Assembly (NCBI RefSeq): GCF_003058085.1
Contig: NZ_QBUD01000004.1
Location: forward strand, 218,835 to 282,834
DNA: 64,000 nt
Origin: Yoonia sediminilitoris
GTDB lineage: Bacteria > Pseudomonadota > Alphaproteobacteria > Rhodobacterales > Rhodobacteraceae
Reading direction: 5' to 3'
Position numbers and translations under genes: made by a program. Positions 53,298 to 62,246 of this stretch are shown here, in pieces; position 1 is the stretch's first letter; every line of letters starts with the position of its first letter. The notes beneath the pieces are model-generated. The model was given only the letters and a program-made list of their open reading frames with translations, was not told the origin of the DNA and searched no databases.

Positions 53298-53934
53298 AAT
53301 TGCTTACGTTTTTATCTTGATACAAGATATTGTGTACCGGCTTAAAGGAACGTCTATGGTGCGGGGTCACACCAAGGGCACCAAGTCCCTTTTTATGTTG
53401 GGCTGTGGGGTATCCTGCGTTTGTTTCCCAACCATAGCCCGGAAACTGTTGCGCCAAATCCACCATGTGGCGATCGCGCCACACCTTCGCCACGATGGAG
53501 GCGGCAGAAATCGACAGGCTACGGGCGTCTCCTTTGACCAATGTCTCACACGACAGGTTCAGGCCGCGCGGCACCATATTGCCGTCAATGAGCACATGAT
53601 CAGGCTTGACCGACAATCCCGCGATTGCCCGGACCATCGCGATGTGACTGGCGCGCAGGATGTTGTGCTGGTCGATTTCTTCTACTGTCGCCTCTGCCAA
53701 TGACACATCGGCCTGTTCCATCAGCAAATCGAACAAGGCCTCGCGCCGTTTGGCACTCAGCTGTTTGCTGTCATTCAACCCGTCAGGGATGTTGTCAGGG
53801 TCCAGCACGACGGCGGCGGCACAGACAGGGCCAGCAAGTGGGCCGCGCCCAACCTCATCGACACCGGCAACCACCGTCAGACCGCGTTTGCGCGCGGCGA
53901 TCTCGAAACTGAAATTGGGGGATGATCGTACCAT
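53296..53934 (-). CDS. rnhB: Ribonuclease HII
   Basis: A 212-residue RNase HII. VAGVDEVGRGPLAGPV holds the first two acidic metal ligands (D and E, about residues 23-24); HVLIDGN supplies another aspartate near 116, and SISAASIVAKVWRD with the later DRHM the last. It removes ribonucleotides from DNA and RNA primers. Start at ATG 53932-53934 with GGGGA just upstream. It sits beside ccrM as in many alphaproteobacteria. Confidence 0.93.
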   Translation of the reverse strand: MVRSSPNFSFEIAARKRGLTVVAGVDEVGRGPLAGPVCAAAVVLDPDNIPDGLNDSKQLSAKRREALFDLLMEQADVSLAEATVEEIDQHNILRASHIAMVRAIAGLSVKPDHVLIDGNMVPRGLNLSCETLVKGDARSLSISAASIVAKVWRDRHMVDLAQQFPGYGWETNAGYPTAQHKKGLGALGVTPHHRRSFKPVHNILYQDKNVSN

Positions 53935-54115
53935 GTCCCCAGTCAGCAAAGATTTACGAGGGCTGCAAGAAAAAACGGGGCAAAGGGCCAATCATCTTGT
54001 CCAATCCCTTTGCCCCGAGGTGCGCGCGGTAACCGGGGCATGGACCGCGCAACTGCTCGACGTTTCTTTTTGGCCCGGCCACGGGCGCGTTTGCACCGCA
54101 GCCGGACCGCCGTGG

Positions 54116-54607
54116 TTAGTTGCGACGTCGATCAGATCTATAGCCCTGTTCGCGCAGGCAAAGCGGGTCAAAGCCACGCCGCGGGCCATTGTTGCTATAA
54201 ACACGCACGGCGCAGCGTTGAGGCAGGCTTTGGACATGGCGATAGTTGCGTTCCAGACAGCGGCGGCCAAACATGCGATGGATGCCAAAACGCGTCTCGA
54301 CCGCGCGCATGCAGCGATAGGGAACAACGCGCCCATTCTCGTGCGCACTGTGGCGTCGGTGTTGGTTTGACCAACGGTTCTGGCGGTTGGCGCGGCTGCT
54401 GTGGTTCAAGCGGGACCAGTCATTGATCTGCTGGGCCGGTTCGGCCTCTCGCTGGTTCAGTTGAAGCTGGCCACCCTTCAGGGCAGCAATCGCGGCAACA
54501 CCCAAAAGAAGTGCAGCCGCATCGTTGCGCTCGATGGCAACGGCTTGGCCGGGGGCAGCGAAGGTCAGCGAAATGGCAGCAATGCCAGCGATTAAAGGTT
54601 TTAACAT
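54116..54607 (-). CDS. Secreted basic protein, unknown function
   Basis: A 163-residue protein with a signal peptide (about 1-24, ending GQAVAIE). The mature part is rich in Arg, Asn and Gln (LNHSSRANRQNRWSNQHRRH) and has four cysteines in its second half (YRCMRAVETRFG, FGRRCLERNYRHV, PQRCAVRV and PLCLREQGYRS) that may pair. AAAGGAACG precedes the ATG at 54607. Similar short proteins occur in roseobacters without known role. Confidence 0.65.
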   Translation of the reverse strand: MLKPLIAGIAAISLTFAAPGQAVAIERNDAAALLLGVAAIAALKGGQLQLNQREAEPAQQINDWSRLNHSSRANRQNRWSNQHRRHSAHENGRVVPYRCMRAVETRFGIHRMFGRRCLERNYRHVQSLPQRCAVRVYSNNGPRRGFDPLCLREQGYRSDRRRN

Positions 54608-54756
54608 CAGGCGTTCCTTTCGTCGTATGCGGCGGATAAGACGAAACTGGCCCAGACGATTTGCGCCAAACAATAACGGGGGATGGTTATGCGATTGCCA
54701 TCGCGATAACATCCCGCGTTATTGAATATCATCACGCTAAAGTGTCAGTTGGGCCC

Positions 54757-55038
54757 ATGAAAAATCTATCTTTCTCATTCATGTTCTTGTTGCTGTTCAC
54801 TGGGGCGGGCCAAGCGGCCTGCTACGCGGACTACAAAGCAAAGCAAGATGACCCACTGCGTTTGCACTACGGTGTGGCAGAGGTGCGCGGCGATTGTTCT
54901 GCGGCCAATGCACAAGACCAGTTGCGCAACAGGCTTGCGCGTGATGGTTGGCAATTATTGAATGTGCTGGGTGTCTTTGAAGATGCCGGGCTGAATGAAA
55001 GAAAGGATGCTGCGGGTGAATACTTCCTCCGCTACTGA
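54757..55038 (+). CDS. Small secreted protein, unknown function
   Basis: A 93-residue protein with a signal peptide (about 1-20, FMFLLLFTGAGQAAC) and two cysteines in the mature chain (ACYADYKAK and GDCSAAN). It overlaps the start of the next gene, a winged-helix membrane protein, so the two are co-expressed. No family recognised; a periplasmic partner of the membrane protein is a reasonable guess. Confidence 0.6.
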   Translation: MKNLSFSFMFLLLFTGAGQAACYADYKAKQDDPLRLHYGVAEVRGDCSAANAQDQLRNRLARDGWQLLNVLGVFEDAGLNERKDAAGEYFLRY

Positions 55039-55714
55039 GGCACGCGAAATCGGCAGCAAGATCGTTGTCGCCGGGATTGCGGCCATCGTATCGATTTTGG
55101 CCATAGCCGCCATTCTGCTGTTCATCAACCTGCCCGATGCCAACGCATTCAACATGCGGGTGGAACAGTTGTTCATCGAGAATGACAATCTGACCAGCAA
55201 TGCGGAAATCAAGTTGCTGGAAATTCTCGCCCAGTCAGGCACCGCATTTTCGGATACGCTGACATCCTATCGCTTTGTAATTTTTGTGTTGTTGGTCTTT
55301 GCCACGGCGCTCCTGATTGCAGCGGTCGCCTTTCTGGTCATGCTGATCGGAATGAACCGCCGGATGGGCCGGATTGAACGACAGGGAATCGAGGTAAACT
55401 CGCTCACCATCAGTCGCGACGAAAAGGCCGTCTATTTGAACGATTTTGCCTTCAAACTGACCGACGCCGCCATTGAAACGCTATCGGTTCTGGCCGAAGC
55501 ACGCATGGATGATGAAGTATTGACAGGGGCCGAGATCGAAGGCGTGATCTCCGGTCGCGATGCCGCCGATTGTGACGAAGCCGCAGGCGCCACACGAATC
55601 AAACGCCTGCGTGACACGCTGGGCAACCAGATGATGAGCGAGCTGCTGGTCAAGAACATCGCCCGCAAAGGCTATGTACTTGCCATCGACAAAGACGTCA
55701 TCCGGATGCTTTAG
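55016..55714 (+). CDS. Two-helix membrane protein with a cytosolic winged-helix domain
   Basis: A 232-residue protein. Membrane helices at about 18-38 and 83-108 enclose a 45-residue outside loop with heptad-like pattern (RVEQLFIENDNLTSNAEIKL). The C-terminal 110 residues (LTISRDEKAVYLNDFAFKLT ... KNIARKGYVLAIDK) look like an OmpR/ToxR-type winged helix, ending in the GY-V-L turn. The design recalls ToxR-like membrane regulators but with the DNA-binding part at the C-terminus. GTG 55016 follows AAAGGA; ATG 54995 is an alternative. Function is inferred. Confidence 0.6.
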   Translation: MNTSSATEAREIGSKIVVAGIAAIVSILAIAAILLFINLPDANAFNMRVEQLFIENDNLTSNAEIKLLEILAQSGTAFSDTLTSYRFVIFVLLVFATALLIAAVAFLVMLIGMNRRMGRIERQGIEVNSLTISRDEKAVYLNDFAFKLTDAAIETLSVLAEARMDDEVLTGAEIEGVISGRDAADCDEAAGATRIKRLRDTLGNQMMSELLVKNIARKGYVLAIDKDVIRML

Positions 55715-55718
55715 CCCG

Positions 55719-56069
55719 TCATTGCAACCGCAAGAACTTTGGGTCCACACGTCGCCAGAAGTGCAAAAGATCCCCAGCCAGCGACGGGGGTTGACCCATC
55801 GACTGTACCGTATGGATATCAGCCGAGATCAGCGCCGACAGCCGATACCCTAGAGGAATAACCGGGTCTTCCTTGACTGCATCAGGAAAGCTGTCCTCAA
55901 TCATCGCCGTCGCAGTTGTCACCGCATAGACAAGCGAAAGTGCAGGCTGGGCTGACCATTTGAGCGCCAGAGTACGCACCATCGCCTGCTTGCGCTGCGG
56001 GCTTCCCGATAACAACTCTTCCATGACAAACTCGATCATCAGATCAATCGGGGAGTCACGTTCACTCAT
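55719..56069 (-). CDS. Conserved small cytosolic protein, unknown function
   Basis: A 116-residue, mainly helical protein (IDLMIEFVMEELLSGSPQRK, ALSLVYAVTTATAMIEDSFP) without recognised domain. ATG 56069 gives a start in front of SERDSPIDLM; a longer reading is less likely. Upstream lie a CtrA-type box (56150-56165) and a perfect palindrome (56124-56137), so cell-cycle control by CtrA is a testable idea. It is convergent with the winged-helix gene. Confidence 0.6.
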   Translation of the reverse strand: MSERDSPIDLMIEFVMEELLSGSPQRKQAMVRTLALKWSAQPALSLVYAVTTATAMIEDSFPDAVKEDPVIPLGYRLSALISADIHTVQSMGQPPSLAGDLLHFWRRVDPKFLRLQ

Positions 56070-56123
56070 TTTGCTACTCACCACTACCGTACATGTACGC
56101 CATACAGCGTTGCTCATAAGCAG

Positions 56124-56165
56124 CATCACGCGTGATGTCTCGTGATTTATTAAGAGTTGATTAAC
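56124..56165. promoter_or_regulatory. Palindrome and CtrA-type box upstream of the gene at 55719-56069
   Basis: CATCACGCGTGATG at 56124-56137 is a perfect 14-bp palindrome. TTAAGAGTTGATTAAC at 56150-56165 fits the CtrA full site TTAA-N7-TTAAC exactly. They lie 55-96 bp before the ATG of the leftward gene and in the gap after the LacI gene. Confidence 0.55.
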
Positions 56166-56195
56166 AACGTGCAGGGCTGGTTAACGCCACCGCCC

Positions 56196-57218
56196 CTACC
56201 GCCGCAGGGTGTCGCCCAGGGTAAGTTTTGGCGCCAGATTGATTAAGTCGCCCTCGGGCGGATGGTTGCCTGCATGCCGGGCGGCAATGATTTGGGCAGC
56301 CTTGGTTCCAATTTCTTTGCGACATGCGTCCATTGTGGCCAACTGGCGGGGCAGCCCGTCCAGAAGTTCAACGCCATTGAAACCAGCCAGCCCGATTTGC
56401 CCCGGCACATCAACGCCGTTTTCCAGCAAGTAGAGCAAGCCACCGGCCCCGATCATGTCATTTGAGTAATACAAGAAATCCAGATCAGGGGTGCGTTCGA
56501 TCATCTTGGCGGTCATTTCGCGGCCTTTGGCCAGAGCTGACCCTCCTGAGTAAAACTCCCGATCTGCGATTTCGATGCCAGCAGCGGCCAGAGTGCGTGT
56601 GAAACCCTCAAACCGTTTGCGGGCCCGGTGATCCAGCGGCATCTTGGTCCCCATGAAGCCAATTTTCTTATAGCCAGCAGCGATGATTTCTTCGGCCATC
56701 TTGCGCCCGGCGCGGCGGTGCGAAATGCCCACGCAGGCATCAATCGGGTCGCCATCTACATCCATAATCTCGACCACGGGGATGCCAGCCTGCGCCAGCA
56801 TGGCACGCGATGCTTCTGAATGTTCCAGCCCTGCAATAATGACACCGGACGGGCGCCATGACAGCATTTCAAACAGAACCTTTTCTTCCTTTTCGGGCAT
56901 GTAATCTGTCACGCCGATCACGGGCTGCAATTCGGTATCTTCCAACACTTCCGAGATGCCGGACAAAACTTCGGGAAACACCATGTTACCAAGCGACGGG
57001 ATGATGACCGCCACAAGGTTGACCCGTTGGGACGCCAGCGCACCCGCGATCTTGTTGGGGACATAGCCAAGACGCTTTGCAGCCTCCTGTACACGTTTCC
57101 GGGTCGCTTCGCTGACGTCGCCCTTGTTGCGTAGCACGCGGCTGACGGTCATTTCGCTGACACCCGATGCTTCAGACACATCCCGCAGGGTCAGCGGGCG
57201 TTGGTTGTTACGATCCAC
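56196..57218 (-). CDS. LacI-family transcriptional regulator
   Basis: A 340-residue regulator: N-terminal helix-turn-helix LRDVSEASGVSEMTVSRVLR (about 11-30) with hinge GYVPNKIAGALASQR, then a periplasmic-binding-protein-like sensor domain (about 62-335). Its hinge and LGNMVFPEVLSGISEVLEDT region resemble the gluconate repressor GntR subgroup. No sugar gene is next to it. A 7-bp direct repeat, TACGTCA, lies upstream at 57241 and 57262. Confidence 0.87.
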   Translation of the reverse strand: MDRNNQRPLTLRDVSEASGVSEMTVSRVLRNKGDVSEATRKRVQEAAKRLGYVPNKIAGALASQRVNLVAVIIPSLGNMVFPEVLSGISEVLEDTELQPVIGVTDYMPEKEEKVLFEMLSWRPSGVIIAGLEHSEASRAMLAQAGIPVVEIMDVDGDPIDACVGISHRRAGRKMAEEIIAAGYKKIGFMGTKMPLDHRARKRFEGFTRTLAAAGIEIADREFYSGGSALAKGREMTAKMIERTPDLDFLYYSNDMIGAGGLLYLLENGVDVPGQIGLAGFNGVELLDGLPRQLATMDACRKEIGTKAAQIIAARHAGNHPPEGDLINLAPKLTLGDTLRR

Positions 57219-57240
57219 GAAGATATCCTGTTCTGCCGAC

Positions 57241-57268
57241 TACGTCATTGTTAACGGCGGTTACGTCA
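57241..57268. promoter_or_regulatory. TACGTCA direct repeat with 21-bp period upstream of the LacI gene
   Basis: TACGTCA occurs at 57241-57247 and 57262-57268, exactly two helical turns apart, 23-50 bp before the lacI-type ATG. It could be a site for a factor binding the same face of DNA. Weak evidence. Confidence 0.3.
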
Positions 57269-57310
57269 GTTGGCCAGCGACACGACACCCTCGTTCATGA
57301 GTAATCGCCC

Positions 57311-57745
57311 CTATTTGACCGTCAGACAGGGGCAGTCAGCCGACTGCGCCAGTTTCTGCGATGTGCTCCCCAGAAAGAGGCCACCAACGCTACTTAGTCC
57401 GCGCCGCCCGGTAACAATCAGATCGGCACCATAAAGCTGGACAATCGTCAGGATATCATCAACAGGGCCGTCTTCGCCGATTGTTGTGGTTGCTGGGGTG
57501 ATCCCCTTTGCGCTGGCGGCTGCGGTGGCTTGCTCCATAACCTTTTTGCCCGCAGTCAGTTTCTGGTCGTCCGAAGGCACATCGACAACCCCTTCACCGG
57601 CGAAAGCCATGCGCACCGTGACCAGTTCCGGTGAATGGACAAGGTGAATCTCGCCGCCATGCAGCTTGGCCAATTCACAGGCCAGGTCGAGCGATCTTGC
57701 TGAGCATTCCGAGCCATCGACGCCCACTACAATTGTGCGGAACAT
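57311..57745 (-). CDS. Single-domain universal stress protein
   Basis: A 144-residue UspA-family protein: FRTIVVGVDGSECSARSLDL at the start and TGRRGLSSVGGLFLGSTSQK, the complete ATP-binding loop G-x2-G-x9-G-S, near the end. AGGAGGGGACA before ATG 57745 is a strong ribosome site. It lies between the LacI gene and the ribosomal operon. The gap 57746-58090 contains only the rplP terminator. Confidence 0.9.
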   Translation of the reverse strand: MFRTIVVGVDGSECSARSLDLACELAKLHGGEIHLVHSPELVTVRMAFAGEGVVDVPSDDQKLTAGKKVMEQATAAASAKGITPATTTIGEDGPVDDILTIVQLYGADLIVTGRRGLSSVGGLFLGSTSQKLAQSADCPCLTVK

Positions 57746-58017
57746 TGTCCCCTCCTTCTGGATAGTTGATAGCAAGACCATATTTCATGGCACGAACTTA
57801 CGCCTTGCGATGCATCAAGGTTAGCAACCTCTGTGTGGATTGTCACACCACACAATACGTCAAGCGCACCATAGAAAAAATCACAGTTTACCCAACTTTC
57901 ATTGGATTGCTCTTAGAAAAGCCTATTCGCTGACCGGCTTTACGGCAACATGGCTGAAAGCATCGGAATGGTGCCGCTTTGACCCCGACAAGACATTCCC
58001 CACGTCCTTAACGGAAA

Positions 58018-58045
58018 AGCCCCCGCTGAACTCTCAGCGGGGGCT
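58018..58045 (-). terminator. Intrinsic terminator after rplP
   Basis: AGCCCCCGCTGA (58018-58029) and TCAGCGGGGGCT (58034-58045) form a perfect 12-bp stem with a 4-nt loop, followed leftward by TTTTCC. It ends the ribosomal operon after rplP, where rpmC and the spc genes would usually follow. Confidence 0.9.
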
Positions 58046-58090
58046 CTCTATTCACGTCGGTCAGGCTGAACAGCAGGACCAAACGCTGAC

Positions 58091-58504
58091 TTACCAGTCT
58101 TCGCGAACCACTGTCCGTGTCTTGATCGGCAGCTTCATCGCAGCAAGGCGAAGGGCCTCGCGGGCGATGGTTTCGTTGACGCCATCAATTTCGAACATCA
58201 CGCGGCCCGGCTTTACCTTGCAGGCCCAGAAGTCGATAGAACCTTTACCCTTACCCATACGAACTTCGACGGGCTTGGAGGTCACTGGCGTGTCCGGGAA
58301 AATGCGGATCCAGACACGGCCCTGACGCTTCATGTGGCGCGTCATGGCACGACGTGCAGCTTCGATCTGACGGGCTGTGATCCGCTCAGGCTCAATGGCT
58401 TTCAGGCCATATGAACCAAAGTTCAGATCAGAGCCGCCTTTGGCTTCACCACGGATACGGCCTTTGTGCAGTTTCCGGTGTTTTGTGCGCTTTGGTTGTA
58501 GCAT
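58091..58504 (-). CDS. rplP: 50S ribosomal protein L16
   Basis: A 137-residue protein of the normal L16 length with [20 protein letters not shown] at the start and [20 protein letters not shown] (about 82-101). It binds 23S rRNA near the A-site side of the large subunit. Last gene of this ribosomal block: a terminator follows, and rpmC/rpsQ are not downstream. Confidence 0.97.
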   Translation of the reverse strand: MLQPKRTKHRKLHKGRIRGEAKGGSDLNFGSYGLKAIEPERITARQIEAARRAMTRHMKRQGRVWIRIFPDTPVTSKPVEVRMGKGKGSIDFWACKVKPGRVMFEIDGVNETIAREALRLAAMKLPIKTRTVVREDW

Positions 58505-58515
58505 TTACCTATTCC

Positions 58516-59220
58516 TTAGCGACGGCCAGCGCCGCGAGGGATGGAACCCTCTTGCAGCTCGGCATGTTTACGGTCGTGCGCGGATGGGTCGTGCTCCATG
58601 ATCTCACCTTTGTAGATGAAGACCTTGATGCCGATGATCCCATAAGGCGTCATCGCCTCATACAGCGCATAGTCAATGTCAGCACGCAGTGTGTGCAGCG
58701 GCACGCGGCCTTCGCGGTACCATTCGGTACGTGCGATTTCCGCACCGCCGAGACGACCAGCAAGGTTGACCCGGATACCCAGAGCGCCCATGCGCATTGC
58801 GTTCTGAACAGACCGCTTCATGGCACGACGGAAAGACACCCGGCGTTCCAACTGCTGACCGATGCTTTCTGCAACCAAGGCTGCGTCCAGTTCCGGCTTG
58901 CGGACTTCAACAATGTTCAGGTGCAATTCTGACGATGTCAGGTTGGCCAGCTTGCGGCGCAGACCTTCGATGTCAGCGCCCTTTTTACCGATGATGACAC
59001 CGGGGCGGGCAGCGTGGATCGTGACGCGGCACTTCTTGTGCGGACGTTCGATGATTACGCGGCTGATGCCGGACTGCTTGCACTCTTCGCGGATGAAGTC
59101 CTTGATCTTGAGGTCTTCGAGCAGAAGGTCGCCATAGTCCTTGGTATCTGCATACCAGCGGCTGTCCCAAGTGCGGTTAACCTGCAAACGCATGCCGATT
59201 GGGTTGACTTTATTACCCAT
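58516..59220 (-). CDS. rpsC: 30S ribosomal protein S3
   Basis: A 234-residue S3 with the KH-type RNA-binding region ([17 protein letters not shown], about 63-79) and the [20 protein letters not shown] tail. It helps form the mRNA entry channel. Its ATG overlaps the rplV stop (TAATG). Confidence 0.97.
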   Translation of the reverse strand: MGNKVNPIGMRLQVNRTWDSRWYADTKDYGDLLLEDLKIKDFIREECKQSGISRVIIERPHKKCRVTIHAARPGVIIGKKGADIEGLRRKLANLTSSELHLNIVEVRKPELDAALVAESIGQQLERRVSFRRAMKRSVQNAMRMGALGIRVNLAGRLGGAEIARTEWYREGRVPLHTLRADIDYALYEAMTPYGIIGIKVFIYKGEIMEHDPSAHDRKHAELQEGSIPRGAGRR

Positions 59221-59600
59221 TATGATTGCTCCTCAACCTGACGCACCTTGATGGTGATTTCCGCAAACGGCTTGATGATCTTGCCGAACCGGCCACGGGC
59301 ACGTGGACGTCCACGCTTCATGGTCAGGTTTTTACCCACATAAGCCTCGGCTACGACAAGTTCGTCGACGTCAAGGTTGTGGTTGTTTTCTGCATTGGCG
59401 ATGGCGGACTGAAGACATTTTTTCACGTCAATCGCGATCCGCTTCTTTGAGAAGGTCAGATCGTTCAACGCAGCTTCGACCTTTTTGCCACGGATCAGGC
59501 CCGCAACAAGGTTCAGCTTCTGGGGCGAGGTGCGCAGCATGCGCAGTTTCGCCATGGCTTCATTGTCGGCCACGCGGCGGGGATTTTTATCCTGGCTCAT
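59220..59600 (-). CDS. rplV: 50S ribosomal protein L22
   Basis: A 126-residue L22; [20 protein letters not shown] and the long hairpin [20 protein letters not shown] line the exit tunnel, where macrolide-resistance changes arise. Three bases separate it from rpsS. Confidence 0.97.
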   Translation of the reverse strand: MSQDKNPRRVADNEAMAKLRMLRTSPQKLNLVAGLIRGKKVEAALNDLTFSKKRIAIDVKKCLQSAIANAENNHNLDVDELVVAEAYVGKNLTMKRGRPRARGRFGKIIKPFAEITIKVRQVEEQS

Positions 59601-59603
59601 GGC

Positions 59604-59882
59604 TTATTTCCGCTTCGCTTTTTTGTCAGCAGCGTGACCATAATAGGTGCGGGTTGGCGAATACTCACCGAACTTCTGACCAATCATGTCTTCTGTGACG
59701 TTCACAGGGATGTGCTTCTTGCCGTTGTAGACCCCAAAGGTCAGGCCAACGAACTGAGGCAGGATGGTTGAACGGCGTGACCAGATCTTGATCACTTCGT
59801 TGCGGCCGCTTTCGCGTGATGCTTCTGCCTTTTTCAAGACGTAGGCATCTACAAAGGGGCCTTTCCAGACGGAACGAGCCAT
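59604..59882 (-). CDS. rpsS: 30S ribosomal protein S19
   Basis: A 92-residue S19 starting [20 protein letters not shown], with [20 protein letters not shown] in the centre and [11 protein letters not shown] at the end. It binds the head of the 30S subunit. It directly follows rplB with a 2-bp gap. Confidence 0.97.
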   Translation of the reverse strand: MARSVWKGPFVDAYVLKKAEASRESGRNEVIKIWSRRSTILPQFVGLTFGVYNGKKHIPVNVTEDMIGQKFGEYSPTRTYYGHAADKKAKRK

Positions 59883-59884
59883 AA

Positions 59885-60727
59885 TTAACGACCCTTCTTC
59901 TTGGCATGACGCGAACGCACGATAAGGCGCTGCGATGCTTTGTTTTTGTTACGGGTACGCTTGCCCTTGGTGTCTTTACCCCAAGGTGTGACAGGCGTCC
60001 GACCACCAGATGTCCGGCCTTCACCACCACCGTGCGGGTGGTCGATCGGGTTCATGGCGACACCACGGACAGAGGGGCGAATGCCCTTGTGACGGGTCCG
60101 GCCAGCTTTACCGAAGTTCTGGTTTGAGTTGTCAGGGTTGGACACAGCACCGACTGTCGCCATGCATTCCTGACGGATCAGGCGCAATTCGCCCGATGAC
60201 AGACGCACCTGCGCGTAGCCACCGTCACGACCAACGAATTGGGCGTAAGTCCCGGCTGCACGGGCGATCTGGCCGCCTTTGCCTGGCTTGAGTTCGATGT
60301 TGTGAACGATTGTCCCGATTGGCATGCCGCTGAACGGCATGGCGTTGCCCGGCTTGATGTCAGCCTTGGCAGAGGCGACGATCTTGTCACCGATGGCCAG
60401 ACGCTGCGGGGCGAGGATGTAATTCTGTGTGCCGTCTTCGTACTGGATCAGCGCGATAAAGGCGGTGCGGTTCGGGTCATATTCGATGCGGGCGACAACG
60501 GCGGACATGTCCAGTTTGCTGCGCTTGAAATCGACGATGCGGTAAAGACGCTTTGCGCCCCCACCAATGCGACGCATGGTGATCCGTCCGGTGTTGTTCC
60601 GGCCGCCCGATTTTGTCAGACCCTCAGTAAGGGATTTGACAGGACGTCCTTTCCAAAGCTCCGAACGGTCGATCAGCACCAGCCCACGCTGGCCCGGCGT
60701 CGTCGGTTTGTACGACTTGAGTGCCAT
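59885..60727 (-). CDS. rplB: 50S ribosomal protein L2
   Basis: A 280-residue L2, needed for subunit joining and peptidyl transfer; it carries [20 protein letters not shown] (about 220-240) with the conserved histidine. In most bacteria rplW precedes rplB directly, but here 605 bp and a terminator separate them, so rplB must begin a new transcript or depend on read-through. Confidence 0.97.
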   Translation of the reverse strand: MALKSYKPTTPGQRGLVLIDRSELWKGRPVKSLTEGLTKSGGRNNTGRITMRRIGGGAKRLYRIVDFKRSKLDMSAVVARIEYDPNRTAFIALIQYEDGTQNYILAPQRLAIGDKIVASAKADIKPGNAMPFSGMPIGTIVHNIELKPGKGGQIARAAGTYAQFVGRDGGYAQVRLSSGELRLIRQECMATVGAVSNPDNSNQNFGKAGRTRHKGIRPSVRGVAMNPIDHPHGGGEGRTSGGRTPVTPWGKDTKGKRTRNKNKASQRLIVRSRHAKKKGR

Positions 60728-61332
60728 GTTAGCTTCTTCCGTTTGCTTGGCGGGCCCTTGCAGGCCCTGATGTTAAAGGCCCCCGAAGGTGCCCGAGTAA
60801 TAAACACACCGGCCCCGGAACGAATCCGAGGCCGTGTGATTGCGCGGATGTAGCAGGGAGGGGGTGGGGTGTCTAGTCAGTCTGAGGGCTAATATTCACT
60901 TCGTTTGCTGCATTTTCAGCCGAAAGCAACTCTTCGTTTTCCAAATCACCCGCATCATCTTAGTCATTTGAGTTCTCGGCCAGAGATGCCAAATCTGCTT
61001 CAGCTCGGTCTTTCTCAGCTGACCTTTGTTTTACGTAGCTCTTCTATTAGCCCGGAACAAGCCGAAGGCGCCCGGCGAGCGTATTCCCAGTGAGATAGTT
61101 CAGAAGTGGTCCAGTGGACCGTTCCCTGTCGAACGCGGGCTGGCGCTTTGGGTGGTCGCGCGCTCCGCATTGATGGAAGATGTACTTGGCTGCCATAAAG
61201 TTCTGTCGCAGTGCCGTTGCCGCGCCAACCCACGGGCAGACGTGCGTCGGTCTTTTGTGGTCTTGAATGCTAACCCAAAACGAAAAAGCCCCCGGCAATT
61301 GCCGAGGGCTTTCTCAATTCTGTTCCGGCAAA
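60728..61332. other. 605-bp interruption between rplW and rplB
   Basis: No intact gene is visible. On the leftward strand a short acidic coding-like stretch (LIEELRKTKVS, then in another frame AEKDRAEADLASLAENSND and, past a TAA, DDAGDLENEELLSAENAANE) ends at a TAG near 60874, suggesting a decayed gene fragment between about 60874 and 61080. The rest, including 61080-61260, is G+C-rich and unassigned. The rplW terminator lies at 61285-61312. The segment could be an old insertion; a promoter for rplB is expected in 60728-60870 but none is clear to me. Confidence 0.5.
61285..61312 (-). terminator. Intrinsic terminator after rplW
   Basis: A 28-nt hairpin, AAAGCCCCCGGCAA pairing with TTGCCGAGGGCTTT with a single C-A mismatch, followed leftward by TTTTTCG. 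It lies 20 bp after the rplW stop and can act on both strands. Confidence 0.8.
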
Positions 61333-61629
61333 TTACAGACCGGTGGACACGTCGATGGTGTTACCTTCTTCGAGTGTCACGTAAGCCTTTTTCACGTCCT
61401 TCCGGGTACCAAGTGAGCCGCGGAAGCGCTTCACTTTACCCTTGGTGATGGATGTGTTGACTGCTTTGACCTTCACACCAAACAGCGCCTCAACGGCCTG
61501 CTTGATCTGCGGCTTGTTGCTGTCGATTGCCACTTCGAAAACGACGGCGTTGCTTTCAGACGCTGTTGTCGCTTTTTCGGTGATGATCGGCTTGCGGATC
61601 ACATCGTAATATTCTGCTTTCACGCTCAT
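61333..61629 (-). CDS. rplW: 50S ribosomal protein L23
   Basis: A 98-residue L23 ([20 protein letters not shown] at the start, [20 protein letters not shown] in the second half). It lies at the tunnel exit and docks trigger factor and SRP. It overlaps rplD by ATGA; a terminator, not rplB, follows. Confidence 0.97.
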   Translation of the reverse strand: MSVKAEYYDVIRKPIITEKATTASESNAVVFEVAIDSNKPQIKQAVEALFGVKVKAVNTSITKGKVKRFRGSLGTRKDVKKAYVTLEEGNTIDVSTGL

Positions 61630-62246
61630 GCTAAACGAGCCTCCAGTGCTTCGACGCCTGCTTTGGTCAGGACAAGTGTGTCTGACTTCAGGATGTCGTA
61701 GACGTTGGCGCCCTGGCTGGGCAGTACGTCCAAGGTTGAGATGTTGGCAGCAGCCTTTTTGAAGTCGGCGTTGACCTCGGCACCGTCGATGATCAGCGCA
61801 CGCTTCCAGCCCAGATTGCCGACCATTTTGGCCAGCGCGCCGGTCTTGGCGTCCTTGATCTCGATGCTGTCGACAATCACCAGCTCACCAGCGGCCACTT
61901 TCGCGGAGAGCGCGTGACGCAGGCCAAGCTTGCGGAACTTCTTGGGCAGATCGTGGGCGTGGCTGCGGGGCGTTGGACCCTTATAGATACCACCCGACCG
62001 GAAGATCGGCGCGCCGCGTGACCCGTGACGTGCGCCACCGGTGCCCTTTTGGCGATAGATTTTTTTGGTCGAATAGGACACTTCAGACCGGCCAAGCACG
62101 TCGTGTGTCCCTGCCATGGCCTTGTTACGCTGCCAGCGGACGACGCGGTGCAGGATGTCCTTGCGGGGCTCCAGACCGAAGATGTCGTCGTTCAGATCGA
62201 CAGAACCGGCTTTGCCGCCGTCCAGTTTGATTGCATCAGCCTTCAT
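61626..62246 (-). CDS. rplD: 50S ribosomal protein L4
   Basis: A 206-residue L4 with the tunnel-lining loop [20 protein letters not shown] (about 65-84). GGAGGCGAAAACA before ATG 62246 supports this start over one five codons upstream. Its start overlaps the rplC end by 11 bp. In some bacteria L4 represses its own operon; no evidence for that was seen. Confidence 0.96.
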   Translation of the reverse strand: MKADAIKLDGGKAGSVDLNDDIFGLEPRKDILHRVVRWQRNKAMAGTHDVLGRSEVSYSTKKIYRQKGTGGARHGSRGAPIFRSGGIYKGPTPRSHAHDLPKKFRKLGLRHALSAKVAAGELVIVDSIEIKDAKTGALAKMVGNLGWKRALIIDGAEVNADFKKAAANISTLDVLPSQGANVYDILKSDTLVLTKAGVEALEARLA

